64,000 bases of DNA from CAVZBT01 sp963773605 (GTDB lineage: Bacteria; Acidobacteriota; UBA6911). Each line of letters starts with the position of its first letter. Within the stretch, counting starts at the first letter, position 1. Positions 44,083 to 53,325 of this stretch are shown piece by piece. A model generated the notes under the pieces. The model made no database searches and was not told where the DNA came from. It was given only the letters and a program-made list of their open reading frames with translations. The DNA is taken from contig CAVZBT010000010.1 of assembly GCA_963773605.1 (NCBI GenBank), forward strand, positions 372,001 through 436,000, written 5' to 3'. The translations under genes and the position numbers were made by a program.

Positions 44083-44160
44083 GCGGGCCGCACCGGCTCG
44101 CCGCGACCCGTGATCCTGCCCAACCGCCGGGGGCGGGGCCGGTCCGACCCGCCCGCTGGC
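44083..44160 (-). repeat. Family B repeat, degenerate copy B5
   Basis: Reverse orientation. The segment GGATCACGGGTCGCGGCGAG-CCGGTGCGGCCCGC aligns with the right end of B3 (about 28 of 34 positions), and a GC-rich inverted segment GGCGGGTCGGACCGGCCCCG precedes it. Lies just after the aldo/keto reductase stop. Confidence 0.5.
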
Positions 44161-44163
44161 CAC

Positions 44164-45147
<984 letters not shown>

Positions 45148-45266
45148 CGCCATTCCTCCCGGATCATGATACCGCGATCCTTGCGCCCGGCGGCGAAATC
45201 GTGGATGATACGGGTTTTTGAACCGACGGTAACGGCACTTTTAAACCTGTGGCAGGAGGAGAAAGA

Positions 45267-46502
45267 ATGAGTCGACTCAAGGGGAAGGTCGTCATCGCGC
45301 AGGGCGGCGGCCCGACGGCGGTAATCAACCAGAGCCTGGTGGGCGCCGTCATCGAGATGCGGAAGTTCCCGGAGATCACCCGCGTCTGGGGCGCGGTGCA
45401 CGGGGTGCGCGGGATCATCGAGGGGAAGTTCCTCGACCTGAGCGAGGCCACGACCCACAACCTGGAACTCGTGGCCGGCACGCCCTCGTCCGCCCTCGGG
45501 TCCACGCGCGACAAGCCCGACACCGAGTATTGCCGCAAGATCTACGACGTGTTCAAGAAGTACGACGTCCGGTATTTCTTCTACATCGGCGGCAACGACT
45601 CGGCCGACGCCGTCCGGATCGTGAACGAAAACGCGGCCAAGGAGGGGTACGAGCTCCGTTCTATCCACATTCCGAAAACGGTCGACAACGACCTGCCGAT
45701 CACCGACCATTGCCCCGGCTATCCGTCCGCGGCCCTGTTTGTCTCCTCGGCCTTCAGCGGCGTCAACGCCGACAACCTGTCGCTCCCCGGCGTTTACATC
45801 GGGGTGGTCATGGGGCGGCACGCCGGCTGGCTGACGGCGGCCTCCGCGCTCGCGCGCAAGCACGAGGACGACGGTCCGCACCTGGTCTACCTGCCCGAGC
45901 GCCAGTTCTCCATCGAGCAGTACCTGGCCGACATCGACCGCGTCTTCCGCAAGCACAAGCGCTGCATCGTCGCCCTGTCCGAAGGTGTCTGGGCGAGCCG
46001 CAACGAGAAGGGGAAAAAGATACCGCTGGCCGCCGACCTCATGGGCAAGGCCGGCCGCGAGCCCCAGGTCGACGCCCACGGCAACATCCAGCTCTCGGGC
46101 GGCGCCCTGGCCGATGAGCTGGCCGACGTGGTGCAGAAACAGCTCAAGATCAAGCGCGTCCGCTCGGACACGTTCGGATACCTGCAGCGCTCGTTCCCAG
46201 GCGTCTGCTCGAACGTCGATGCGCGCGAGGCCCGCGAGGTAGGCGAGAAGGCCGCGCACTACGCGTGCTGGCACAACGTCGACGGGTCGGTCGTGATCCT
46301 GCGGATGGGCGACTACGCCGTGCGGTACGACCTCGCGAAACTCGAAGACATGGCGGCTAAGACGCGCTACATGCCGGATGAATACATCAATGCCGAAGGC
46401 AACGGAGTCACCGACGCCTTCCGCCGCTACCTGCAGCCGCTGCTGGGCTCCGACGTTCCGTACCTCGAACGCCTGTGGGCCCCCTCGGCTACCCTGGATT
46501 AG
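45267..46502 (+). CDS. pfp: 6-phosphofructokinase, pyrophosphate-dependent type
   Basis: 411 residues from ATG 45267 (AGGAGG seven bases upstream). Motifs: VVIAQGGGPTAVINQSL, FFYIGGNDSADAV, HIPKTVDNDLPITDHCPGY (substrate loop with Lys) and VMGRHAGWLTAASAL. The Asn-Asp in place of the Asp-Gly of ATP enzymes and the Lys in PKTVDND are the hallmarks of PPi-PFK. It phosphorylates fructose-6-phosphate reversibly with pyrophosphate. The class II aldolase for the next glycolytic step is 2.3 kb away. A terminator follows directly. Confidence 0.9.
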   Translation: MSRLKGKVVIAQGGGPTAVINQSLVGAVIEMRKFPEITRVWGAVHGVRGIIEGKFLDLSEATTHNLELVAGTPSSALGSTRDKPDTEYCRKIYDVFKKYDVRYFFYIGGNDSADAVRIVNENAAKEGYELRSIHIPKTVDNDLPITDHCPGYPSAALFVSSAFSGVNADNLSLPGVYIGVVMGRHAGWLTAASALARKHEDDGPHLVYLPERQFSIEQYLADIDRVFRKHKRCIVALSEGVWASRNEKGKKIPLAADLMGKAGREPQVDAHGNIQLSGGALADELADVVQKQLKIKRVRSDTFGYLQRSFPGVCSNVDAREAREVGEKAAHYACWHNVDGSVVILRMGDYAVRYDLAKLEDMAAKTRYMPDEYINAEGNGVTDAFRRYLQPLLGSDVPYLERLWAPSATLD

Positions 46503-46521
46503 GCCCGCCCCCAGACGAAAA

Positions 46522-46553
46522 GACCCGCCCCCGGTCGTCCCGGTGGGCGGGTC
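46522..46553 (+). terminator. Hairpin after the phosphofructokinase gene
   Basis: GACCCGCCC and GGGCGGGTC form a perfect 9-bp GC-rich stem with a 14-base loop, starting 20 bp after the stop codon. Its right arm overlaps the left end of repeat B4. Confidence 0.6.
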
Positions 46554-46580
46554 CCGCCCCGGGCCATGAGCTATAATCGG
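46541..46580 (+). repeat. Family B repeat, left-end copy B4 carrying a promoter box
   Basis: CGGTGGGCGGGTCCCGCCCC then GGGCCATGAGCTATAAT corresponds to the left half of B3 (GTGGGCGGG...GGGGTGAGCTACAAT). Here the box is a consensus TATAAT located 5 bp before the next gene's ATG. Confidence 0.6.
46572..46577 (+). promoter_or_regulatory. -10 box TATAAT immediately before the start codon
   Basis: TATAAT followed by CGGGC and then ATG 46583. A transcript started by this box would begin at or next to the A of the ATG (leaderless). There is no Shine-Dalgarno. No good -35 is visible. Confidence 0.5.
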
Positions 46581-46582
46581 GC

Positions 46583-47020
46583 ATGGCCCACCGAGACCTT
46601 TCCCCAAGCGAAATCGAACAGTTGCTGGAATCGGAGCGCGTGGTCCGGATTGCGCTCCACGCCGGCGGCGAACGCTACCTCGTGCCGCTCGGGTACGTCT
46701 GGCTGGACGGCTTCATCTGCTTCGTGTCGATGGACGGCAGAAAAACCCGGCTGGCCGCAGCGAATCCGGACGTGGCGTTCCAGGTCGACACCTCGGCCCG
46801 AACCGGGATATTCGAGTGGCGGAGCGTGATCGGCGAGGGTCGAATCGAGGCGGTTACGGATGCAGCGGAGATCGAGAGGATTCGCCCCGCCCTTTTCGGG
46901 CGGTTCCCGGATATCCCGGACTGGATGGCCGCCGAGTACGACGAGCGGGGGCGCGACGGGTTGCTGCGTTGGTTTCGCCTCGGGCCGCGCCGCATGACCG
47001 GCCGCCTCGCCGGGAAATGA
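46583..47020 (+). CDS. Pyridoxamine-5'-phosphate-oxidase-like flavin-binding protein
   Basis: 145 residues. Split-barrel fold of the PNPOx-like family: start LSPSEIEQLLESERVVRIAL, then YLVPLGYVWLDGFICFVSMDGRKTR (FMN-binding strand pair), ANPDVAFQVDT, and a GEGRIEAVTD strand. Proteins of this group bind FMN or F420 and reduce small molecules or act in heme chemistry; the substrate is unknown. The closing basic tail GPRRMTGRLAGK is typical. Probably transcribed leaderless from the repeat-borne promoter. Confidence 0.8.
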   Translation: MAHRDLSPSEIEQLLESERVVRIALHAGGERYLVPLGYVWLDGFICFVSMDGRKTRLAAANPDVAFQVDTSARTGIFEWRSVIGEGRIEAVTDAAEIERIRPALFGRFPDIPDWMAAEYDERGRDGLLRWFRLGPRRMTGRLAGK

Positions 47021-47050
47021 ATCCGGCCGCCAGCCGCTCGGCAGGAGCTG

Positions 47051-47157
47051 AGGTGGGCGGGGGCGGTCCCGCCCACCTACGAATGAGCTACAGGGTTGGA
47101 ATGATCGGGAACCTCACGGGCAAGATCCGGGCCGCGTCGAGCCGCGGCGGCCCACTT
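47051..47157 (+). repeat. Family B repeat, copy B2
   Basis: Left part AGGTGGGCGGGGGCGGTCCC-GCCCACCT (hairpin), middle GAGCTACA, right part GATCCGGGCCGCGTCGAGCC-GCGGCGGCCCACTT. It aligns along its length with B3. Confidence 0.7.
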
Positions 47158-47185
47158 GACTCGGGTTGCGCGTCGGGGCGACAAT
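47156..47185 (+). promoter_or_regulatory. Sigma70-like promoter of the amidohydrolase gene
   Basis: TTGACT (47156-47161), 18-bp spacer, GACAAT (47180-47185), 32 bp before ATG 47218. The -35 starts at the last base of repeat B2. Confidence 0.5.
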
Positions 47186-47217
47186 CGAGGTCCTAACAAG
47201 AACTTCGCGAGGACCTT

Positions 47218-48084
47218 ATGGGAAGAGTCTCTGTGATTGCAGGCGTCCTGATGCTCATCAGCCTCGGTTGGGCCCAGGCGCCGGAGAAGACGCCGGGCTT
47301 TATCGTCGATTCGCACGTGCACTACCGCGCGGCCGACGATTGGGAGAAATCGTTTCTGTCGGTCTATGGCAAGCACAACGCGATGGGATGTGTTTTGGTC
47401 GGGATGAAGGACCTGGAGCGTGGGATCGCCTTTGCCAAGGCGCACCCCGACCGGGTCATTCCCTATGCGGCCATCGACATCGATAGCCCGACCGTGACGG
47501 CGGAGATCAAGAAGGCCCGGGCAATGGGTTTCAAGGGGCTGGGAGAGCTGTTCGCGACCAAACAGTGGAACTACGACGACCCCAGGTACGACTCCATCTG
47601 GACCCTCGCCCAGGAACTCGGGATGCCGGTGGCGCCGCACACAGGCATCCTGGCCAACGGCATGATGGCCAGAATGCGACCGTCCTTTCTTGCCACCATC
47701 GCCTCACGCTTCCCCAAGCTTGTGATCCACGCCGCGCATTTCGGGAATCCCTGGTACGACGAGGCGGGAGAGGCGACGCGCAGGAACAACAACCTGTTCT
47801 TCGATCTGTCCGGTTCGTCGCTCATCAAGAAGGAAGACGACCCGGGGTACTGGCAACAGTTCCTCTGGTGGACGCCGCACCTCGGGAAGGCGCACATGCC
47901 GGCCGACGCGATGCCGGCATTCGAGAAAATCCTGTTCGCCACCGACGAGGCGCCGGACGCCTTCGAAGAGAATATCCGGCGTTTCAACAAGATGCTCGAC
48001 GCCTGCGGCGTGCCCGAGGAAACGCGCGCCAAGTCTTATGGCCTGACCATCGCGCGCATCCACGGCATCAAAGTAACGCAATAG
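47218..48084 (+). CDS. Secreted amidohydrolase-2-type TIM-barrel hydrolase
   Basis: 288 residues with a signal peptide (VIAGVLMLISLGWAQ). Metal ligands characteristic of Amidohydro_2: FIVDSHVHYR (HxH), APHTGILANG (His), IHAAHFGNPW (His) and LFATDEAPD (Asp). These zinc enzymes hydrolyse or decarboxylate cyclic and aromatic substrates. It is followed 66 bp later by a DUF1648 gene on the same strand. Confidence 0.8.
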   Translation: MGRVSVIAGVLMLISLGWAQAPEKTPGFIVDSHVHYRAADDWEKSFLSVYGKHNAMGCVLVGMKDLERGIAFAKAHPDRVIPYAAIDIDSPTVTAEIKKARAMGFKGLGELFATKQWNYDDPRYDSIWTLAQELGMPVAPHTGILANGMMARMRPSFLATIASRFPKLVIHAAHFGNPWYDEAGEATRRNNNLFFDLSGSSLIKKEDDPGYWQQFLWWTPHLGKAHMPADAMPAFEKILFATDEAPDAFEENIRRFNKMLDACGVPEETRAKSYGLTIARIHGIKVTQ

Positions 48085-48150
48085 ATGGAAATCCGCGTCC
48101 CGGGAAGCCTGTATGATTCCCCGTGTCTGAATCGCAGACCCCGGAGGACC

Positions 48151-48702
48151 ATGATTGACAAACGCATCGATACCGTGGCCAACCTGTGTCACGTCGTCAC
48201 GATCCTCATGCTGGCGGGTGACGTGGCGCTCGTGGCCGCCACCTGGGACCGGCTCCCGGAGCGGATCCCGAGGCACTTCGGGGCCAGCGGCATCCCGGAC
48301 CGTTGGGGGGCGAAAGGCGAACTCCTGGGCCTGCTCGCCGTCCCGTTCTTCCTCACGGCCATGATGTACGGGTTCACCCTGCTGGTGCCTTTGTTCCGGC
48401 GGAACCCGAAGTGGGTGAACGTCCCGAACAAGGAGGCGTTCCTGGCCCTGGGGCCCGAGCAGCGGGAGCCGTTCTGGGCCAGCCTGCGGGACGTGTTCCT
48501 CTCGCTCGCCGCCGGATGCAACCTGGTGTTGTTCGGCGTGAGCGCCGGGACGATCCTGGTGGCCCTGGGCCGGTACGACCGGCTGCCCTGGTGGGGGGTA
48601 TGGCCCGGGCTGGTGCTCGTGTTCGGGTTGGTGGCCGTCAATCTCGTGCGGATGGTCCGGGTGATCCCGCGCGTGACCAGCGTGGCAGGTCCACGCCGCT
48701 GA
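48151..48702 (+). CDS. DUF1648 membrane protein
   Basis: 183 residues from ATG 48151 (CGGAGG directly upstream). Four hydrophobic segments are visible. The DUF1648 signature is WDRLPERIPRHFGASGIPDRWG in the loop after helix 1, and a second loop has the conserved NPKWVNVPNKEAFL. Relatives in SdpI-type proteins give immunity to small membrane toxins, but this short form lacks other context. Confidence 0.8.
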   Translation: MIDKRIDTVANLCHVVTILMLAGDVALVAATWDRLPERIPRHFGASGIPDRWGAKGELLGLLAVPFFLTAMMYGFTLLVPLFRRNPKWVNVPNKEAFLALGPEQREPFWASLRDVFLSLAAGCNLVLFGVSAGTILVALGRYDRLPWWGVWPGLVLVFGLVAVNLVRMVRVIPRVTSVAGPRR

Positions 48703-48730
48703 TCGCGTGTGCGAGCTGCCCAATAAACAC

Positions 48731-48758
48731 AAGCCGGAAGCACCTCGGCTTCCGGCTT
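48731..48758. terminator. Bidirectional terminator hairpin
   Basis: AAGCCGGAAG / CTTCCGGCTT, a perfect 10-bp stem with an 8-base loop, between the convergent DUF1648 (plus) and aldolase (minus) genes. A third partial copy of the arm (CTTCCGGCTT) follows at 48763-48772, ahead of a T-rich stretch. Confidence 0.75.
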
Positions 48759-48780
48759 CCGTCTTCCGGCTTCTGTTTGT

Positions 48781-49809
48781 CTATTGGGCCGCCGACGCTC
48801 CCGCGTACCGCTTCGCCATCTCGGCGAGCGGGACAGGGCTATAGTCGGCGAAGTGGCCGGCTTGGCCGAACTGGGTCATGCGCTGGGCGACGACTTTCTT
48901 CATCGCCTCGCGGGCCGGTTTCAGGTAGTCGCGCGGATCGAACTTCTCGGGGGTCTCGGCGAAGACCTTGCGGATGGCGCCGGTGATGGCCAGGCGGTTG
49001 TCGGTGTCGACGTTGATCTTGCGGACGCCGTTCTTGATCCCGAGCTGGATCTCTTCGATCGGGACACCCCAGGTCTGCTTCAGCTTGCCGCCGTACTGGT
49101 TGATGATGTCCTGCAGTTCCTTCGGCACGCTCGAGGAGCCGTGCATGACCAGGTGGACGATCGGGAGCCTCTTGTGGATTTCGATGAGGCGGTCCATCTT
49201 CAGCACGGAGCCATCGGGCTTCTTGGTGAACTTGTAGGCGCCATGGCTGGTGCCGATGGCGATGGCCAGGGCGTCGACGCCGGTCTTCTTCACGAACTCG
49301 GCAGCCTGGTCCGGGTCGGTGACATGCTCCAGGCCGCTGCCGCCCGCGCCGTGCCCGTCCTCGATGCCGCCCAGCACGCCGATCTCGCCCTCGACGGTCA
49401 CGCCCTTGGCGTGCGCCATTTCGACGACCTTGCGGGTGACTTCGACGTTGTACTCGAACGTGGACGGGGTCTTCCCGTCCGGCATCAGGGACCCGTCCAT
49501 CATGACGCTGGTGAAGCCCAGGTCGATGGCGGACTTGCAGGTTTCAGCGCTGTTGCCGTGGTCCAGATGCAGCACCATCGGGACTTCCGGGTACAGTTCG
49601 GCCGCGGCTAGCATCAGGTGATAGAGGTAGTTGTCCTGCGAATAGCTGCGCGCGCCGCGGCTCGCCTGGACGATGACAGGCGACTTGGTTTCGCGCGCCG
49701 CCTCCATAATGGCCTGGATCTGCTCCATGTTGTTGACATTAAAGGCGCCGACGCCGTAACCGCCTTTTGCAGCTTCGTCAAGCAGCTGGCGCATCGAGAC
49801 TAAGGGCAT
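48781..49809 (-). CDS. fbaA: Class II fructose-bisphosphate aldolase
   Basis: 342 residues. Zinc ligands and active-site segments: VLHLDHGNSAETCKSAIDLG (Asp base, His zinc ligand), TVEGEIGVLGGIEDG (Glu), AIAIGTSHGAYK (His), LVMHGSSSVP (His), GVRKINVDTDNRLA (phosphate binding). It splits fructose-1,6-bisphosphate into DHAP and glyceraldehyde-3-phosphate. Length is normal for the family. AGAGGAG lies before the ATG. With the nearby PPi-PFK it gives two successive glycolytic steps. Confidence 0.95.
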   Translation of the reverse strand: MPLVSMRQLLDEAAKGGYGVGAFNVNNMEQIQAIMEAARETKSPVIVQASRGARSYSQDNYLYHLMLAAAELYPEVPMVLHLDHGNSAETCKSAIDLGFTSVMMDGSLMPDGKTPSTFEYNVEVTRKVVEMAHAKGVTVEGEIGVLGGIEDGHGAGGSGLEHVTDPDQAAEFVKKTGVDALAIAIGTSHGAYKFTKKPDGSVLKMDRLIEIHKRLPIVHLVMHGSSSVPKELQDIINQYGGKLKQTWGVPIEEIQLGIKNGVRKINVDTDNRLAITGAIRKVFAETPEKFDPRDYLKPAREAMKKVVAQRMTQFGQAGHFADYSPVPLAEMAKRYAGASAAQ

Positions 49810-49886
49810 GGTTTGGATCTCCTCTATGATGGGTTAGGTAACCTACAAGTATACCACGGATGCCCCCGCGGTTTGCGGTCGTCTTG

Positions 49887-49973
49887 TGGAGTGCGGCGGC
49901 TCGACGCCGACCTTGGGCCCACCCCTGCCGGTCGAGTGCAACCGCGACAGCGGTGCCGAGGCGCCGCACTCCA
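49887..49973 (+). repeat. Family A palindromic repeat, copy A3
   Basis: TGGAGTGCGGCGGCTCGACG at the left and GGCGCCGCACTCCA at the right; the interior ACCGCGACAGCGGTGCC resembles A2. Between the divergent aldolase and CE15 genes. Confidence 0.75.
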
Positions 49974-50011
49974 TAATAGCTTTTGTTCGGGATCTGGTTT
50001 AGGTTGAAGGC

Positions 50012-51322
50012 ATGAAGCCCACAAAAATGATCGTCTCGTGTCTCTTCGTGTTCGTGGCGGCGCTCGCGGCGGCGCAATCGCCCCAGCAGGCGAACTACGA
50101 CGAGAGCAAGGTGCCGGCCTACACGCTGCCGGACCCCCTCGTGCGCGTGGGGGGTGGCAAAATCGCCACGGCTGACGAGTGGCGCAAGTCGCGCCGCGGC
50201 GAAATCCTGGACCTGTTCCGCACGCACGTGTACGGCCGCAGCCCGGGGCGCCCCGACGCCATGCGCATCGAGGTGAAATCGATCGAGCGTGGCGCGTTGT
50301 CCGGCGCCGCCACGCGGAAACTGGTCACGATTCACCTGGACGACAAGGACAGAGCGAAAATCGATGTCCTGGTCTATATCCCGAACACCGCCTCCAGCCC
50401 GGTGCCGGTCTTTGCCGGCCTCAATTTCGACGGAAACCACGCCGTCGCCCGGGACCCCGGGGTCCCCCTGTCGAGCGCCTGGCTCCGAAACAACAAAGAA
50501 AAGGGCATCACGGAAAACCGCGCCACCGAGGCCTCCCGGGGGAGCGAGGCAAGCCGATGGCAACTCGAGAAAGCCCTGGCGCGCGGCTACGCGCTGGTGA
50601 CCGCCTGCTACAACGATATCGACCCCGACTTCGACGACGGCTTCAGGAACGGGGTGCACCCGCTGTTTTACCGGGCCGGGCAAACGAAGCCGGCCCCGGA
50701 CGAGTGGGGATCGATTGCCGCCTGGGCCTGGGGATTGAGCCGCATAATGGACTACATCGAGACCGACAAGGCTCTGGACGCCGGCCGGGTGGCGCTGCTG
50801 GGCCACTCGCGGCTCGGCAAGACCGCCCTGTGGGCCGGCGCCGAGGATGCGCGGTTCGCCATCGTCATCTCCAACGATTCCGGCTGCGGCGGTGCCGCCC
50901 TGAGCCGGCGACACTTCGGGGAGACCGTGGCGTCGATCAACAAGGCGTTCCCCCATTGGTTCTGCACCAATTTCCGCAAGTTCAACGAGAACGAAAACGC
51001 GCTGCCCGTCGACCAGCACATGCTGGTCGCGCTCATCGCGCCGCGTCCCGTTTATGTGGCGAGCGCGCAGGAGGACCTCTGGGCCGACCCGCGCGGCGAG
51101 TTCCTGTCGGCGAAGCATGCGGAGCCGGTGTACGCGCTCTTCGGGAAAGGCGGGCTCGGCATCGACGATATGCCCCCGCCCAACAGCCCGGCCGGCGACA
51201 CCATCGGGTATCACATCCGGACCGGGAAACACGACGTGACCGCATACGACTGGGACCGCTACCTCGATTTCGCCGACCGGCACTTCGGGCGCAAGGGCGC
51301 GGCCGCCGGCGGAGCGAGGTGA
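50012..51322 (+). CDS. Glucuronoyl (4-O-methyl-glucuronate) esterase, CE15
   Basis: 436 residues with a signal peptide (IVSCLFVFVAALAAAQ). Hydrolase core: FAGLNFDGNHAV, nucleophile region LLGHSRLGKTALWAGA, the acid/anion-hole region SNDSGCGGAALSRR and catalytic His in RTGKHDVTAYDWDRYL. CE15 enzymes cut the ester between lignin alcohols and glucuronic acid of xylan. The gene overlaps functionally with the lactonase 7 bp downstream. The typical Cys of fungal GCSR is His here, as in many bacterial members. Confidence 0.85.
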   Translation: MKPTKMIVSCLFVFVAALAAAQSPQQANYDESKVPAYTLPDPLVRVGGGKIATADEWRKSRRGEILDLFRTHVYGRSPGRPDAMRIEVKSIERGALSGAATRKLVTIHLDDKDRAKIDVLVYIPNTASSPVPVFAGLNFDGNHAVARDPGVPLSSAWLRNNKEKGITENRATEASRGSEASRWQLEKALARGYALVTACYNDIDPDFDDGFRNGVHPLFYRAGQTKPAPDEWGSIAAWAWGLSRIMDYIETDKALDAGRVALLGHSRLGKTALWAGAEDARFAIVISNDSGCGGAALSRRHFGETVASINKAFPHWFCTNFRKFNENENALPVDQHMLVALIAPRPVYVASAQEDLWADPRGEFLSAKHAEPVYALFGKGGLGIDDMPPPNSPAGDTIGYHIRTGKHDVTAYDWDRYLDFADRHFGRKGAAAGGAR

Positions 51323-51329
51323 CGCGATC

Positions 51330-52265
51330 ATGCGGACCAGGGCATCCCGGCTGTGCTGCCTGCTATCGGCGCTGGCGCTGTATCCCACCGCCTCGCGACC
51401 GCAGGCCCCGGCCGCTACACGGCAGGCCGACGTGGCGATCGCGGCAACCGTCGCCTTCACCGAGGGCCCGACCGTCGATGCGGAAGGGAACGTCTTCTTC
51501 TCCGAGATGTGGAGCGGGCGCATCCTGCGGTTCACCCCGGGGAAGGGGGTGTCCGTCTTTCGCGAGAAAAGCCACGCGTCCAACGGGCTCATCTTCGATG
51601 CGCAGTGGCGGCTCCTGGCCTGCGAAGCCGAGCCGCCCCGGGTCACCCGGACGGACATGACGACCGGCCGGGTGGAAGTGCTGGCGGATTCCTGGAACGG
51701 CAAGCCGTTCGTGGCTCCCAACGACGTCACCCTCGACGGGAAGGGTCGCATCTACTTCACGGACCTGCCGGGCGGCGCCGTCTACCGCATCGACCCCGAC
51801 GGGCGGATCACGCGCATCCTCGCCGCCCCCGACATCCAGCGCCCCAACGGGATCGTGATTGCGCCGGACGACCGCACGCTTTACCACGTCGAGGCCAACC
51901 AGTCGGAAGGCGGGGCGCGCATGATCCGCGCCTTCGACCTGGCGCCGGACGGGTCCGTGAGCAATATGCGGGTGCTCTACAACTTTTACCCCGGGCGCAG
52001 CGCGGACGGGATTTCCATCGACACCCGGGGAAACATCTATGCCGCCGCGGGGCTGAATCGGCGGCGCGGTACGAGCGAAACACTCGATACCCGGCCCGGT
52101 ATCCACGTCATCTCGCCCCAGGGCAAACTGCTCCGCTACTACCCCATCCTGGAAGATACCGTCACAAACTGTGCCTTCGGCGGCGCGGATATGAAGACGC
52201 TGTACGTGACCGCGGGAAAGACGCTGTTCCAGATCCAGGTCGACATCCCGGGCACGCCGCGCTGA
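51330..52265 (+). CDS. SMP-30/gluconolactonase-like lactonase
   Basis: 311 residues with an export signal (LCCLLSALALYPTASRPQAP). Six-bladed propeller of the SMP-30/LRE family: FTEGPTVDAEGNVFFSE (metal-binding Glu), VAPNDVTLDGKGRIYFTDL (Asn, Asp), RPNGIVIAPDDRTLYHVE and SADGISIDTRGNIY (Asp). It hydrolyses aldonolactones or uronolactones. Sitting 7 bp after the CE15 gene, it could act on the sugar-acid released from lignin-carbohydrate esters (inference). Confidence 0.9.
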   Translation: MRTRASRLCCLLSALALYPTASRPQAPAATRQADVAIAATVAFTEGPTVDAEGNVFFSEMWSGRILRFTPGKGVSVFREKSHASNGLIFDAQWRLLACEAEPPRVTRTDMTTGRVEVLADSWNGKPFVAPNDVTLDGKGRIYFTDLPGGAVYRIDPDGRITRILAAPDIQRPNGIVIAPDDRTLYHVEANQSEGGARMIRAFDLAPDGSVSNMRVLYNFYPGRSADGISIDTRGNIYAAAGLNRRRGTSETLDTRPGIHVISPQGKLLRYYPILEDTVTNCAFGGADMKTLYVTAGKTLFQIQVDIPGTPR

Positions 52266-52268
52266 ATC

Positions 52269-52769
52269 CTAGCCGAAGGTCCAGCGCGTGGCACATTTGT
52301 TGAAATCGCGCTCGCGCCAGGCAAGAACCACGCGGGGCCGCAGCCCGAAGATGACAAGGTCTCCCGGCGCCTCCGTCAGTTTCATCTCATACTTGGCCAG
52401 ATAGGCGCCGTCAATCGCCTTGGTCTCGGGTCCACGGGCGATTTTGCGGGCGGTGCCTTCGAGGATAACCGCATCGTCGCCCGTCTCGGTGTGCACGGTC
52501 ATTGCCGGGTTCGCGGCCAGATTTCGCGCCTTCCGCGAACCCCGGTCGGTGCCGAAGTATAGCGCACCGTCGATCCACACGCCCCAGACGGGCATCGCGT
52601 GCGGCCGGCCATCGGGGCGTGTGGTGGCGACCCAATAAATCCTGCATTGCGACAACCGTTCCTCGGCCCAATCCCAGGAGAGGAAGTCCCCGGGTTTCCG
52701 GGGTCGGGAAAGGCCGTATCCTTTCGGCATCGCAGGTCGTGTAGGTTTGGGGAGCTTCTGGGTTTTCAT
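52269..52769 (-). CDS. PNPOx-like/F420-dependent flavin-binding protein
   Basis: 166 residues from ATG 52769. Split-barrel features: YWVATTRPDGRPHAMPVWGVWIDGALYFGT, SRKARNLAANPAMTVHTETGDDAVILEGTA and a closing FNKCATRWTFG. This matches PPOX-class F420/FMN-binding proteins that reduce small substrates. It is the second PNPOx-fold protein in the window (the other is at 46583) but with a different layout. Convergent with the lactonase gene, only 3 bp between stops. Confidence 0.85.
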   Translation of the reverse strand: MKTQKLPKPTRPAMPKGYGLSRPRKPGDFLSWDWAEERLSQCRIYWVATTRPDGRPHAMPVWGVWIDGALYFGTDRGSRKARNLAANPAMTVHTETGDDAVILEGTARKIARGPETKAIDGAYLAKYEMKLTEAPGDLVIFGLRPRVVLAWRERDFNKCATRWTFG

Positions 52770-52886
52770 CGGTATCGACTCCAATCGCGGGCGCCGGGGC
52801 CCTCTTTCAAACCGTGAACCCTTTCTGCGCCGCCCTTGTCTCTTGTGTTGGATACAGATTATCAGGCAATTCAACCGGAGGCTGGC

Positions 52887-53318
52887 ATGCGAGCGGGCGA
52901 AATAGCATCTGCGGGTTTCATGTTTCTGTTGTCTTGTCTGATTGCGCCAGCACAGGACGGCAAGGTGCGGGTGTTCATCACGGACAGCGCCTCCTGGGAA
53001 GTTTCCGGCGGTTTCGGCGCGGGCCGGGACGCGTCCGGCGGCGGAGCGTCCGGCGGGGCCCGGCCCCAGACGGCCGAGATCATAAAAACCTTTCGCGAGC
53101 GCTGTCCGTCGTTGACGATCACGATCAGGAAGGAGAACGCCGATTACATCGTCCTGCTCGACCACGAGGGGGGCAAGGAGATCGTGCGCAGGGACAACAA
53201 GATCGCGATCTTCAATAAAGGCGGCGACACGATTTACTCGGGGTCGACCCGGACGCTGGGCAATGCGGTCAAGGACGCCTGCGCGGCGATCGAAAGGGAC
53301 AGAAGCGGCCTGCCGTAA
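52887..53318 (+). CDS. Secreted hypothetical protein
   Basis: 143 residues from ATG 52887 with GGAGG five bases upstream. A signal peptide (ASAGFMFLLSCLIAPAQ) is followed by a Gly-rich loop (GGFGAGRDASGGGASGG) and a small alpha/beta domain with TAEIIKTFRERCPSLTITI and ADYIVLLDHEGGK. This pattern (a conserved secreted domain with a glycine-rich insert) recurs in acidobacteria without known role. Confidence 0.7.
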   Translation: MRAGEIASAGFMFLLSCLIAPAQDGKVRVFITDSASWEVSGGFGAGRDASGGGASGGARPQTAEIIKTFRERCPSLTITIRKENADYIVLLDHEGGKEIVRRDNKIAIFNKGGDTIYSGSTRTLGNAVKDACAAIERDRSGLP

Positions 53319-53325
53319 GGATCTC

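Noticed and set aside
49778..51751. 657-codon minus-strand open frame
   Set aside because: Antisense to the CE15 gene, which has clear catalytic motifs and a signal peptide.
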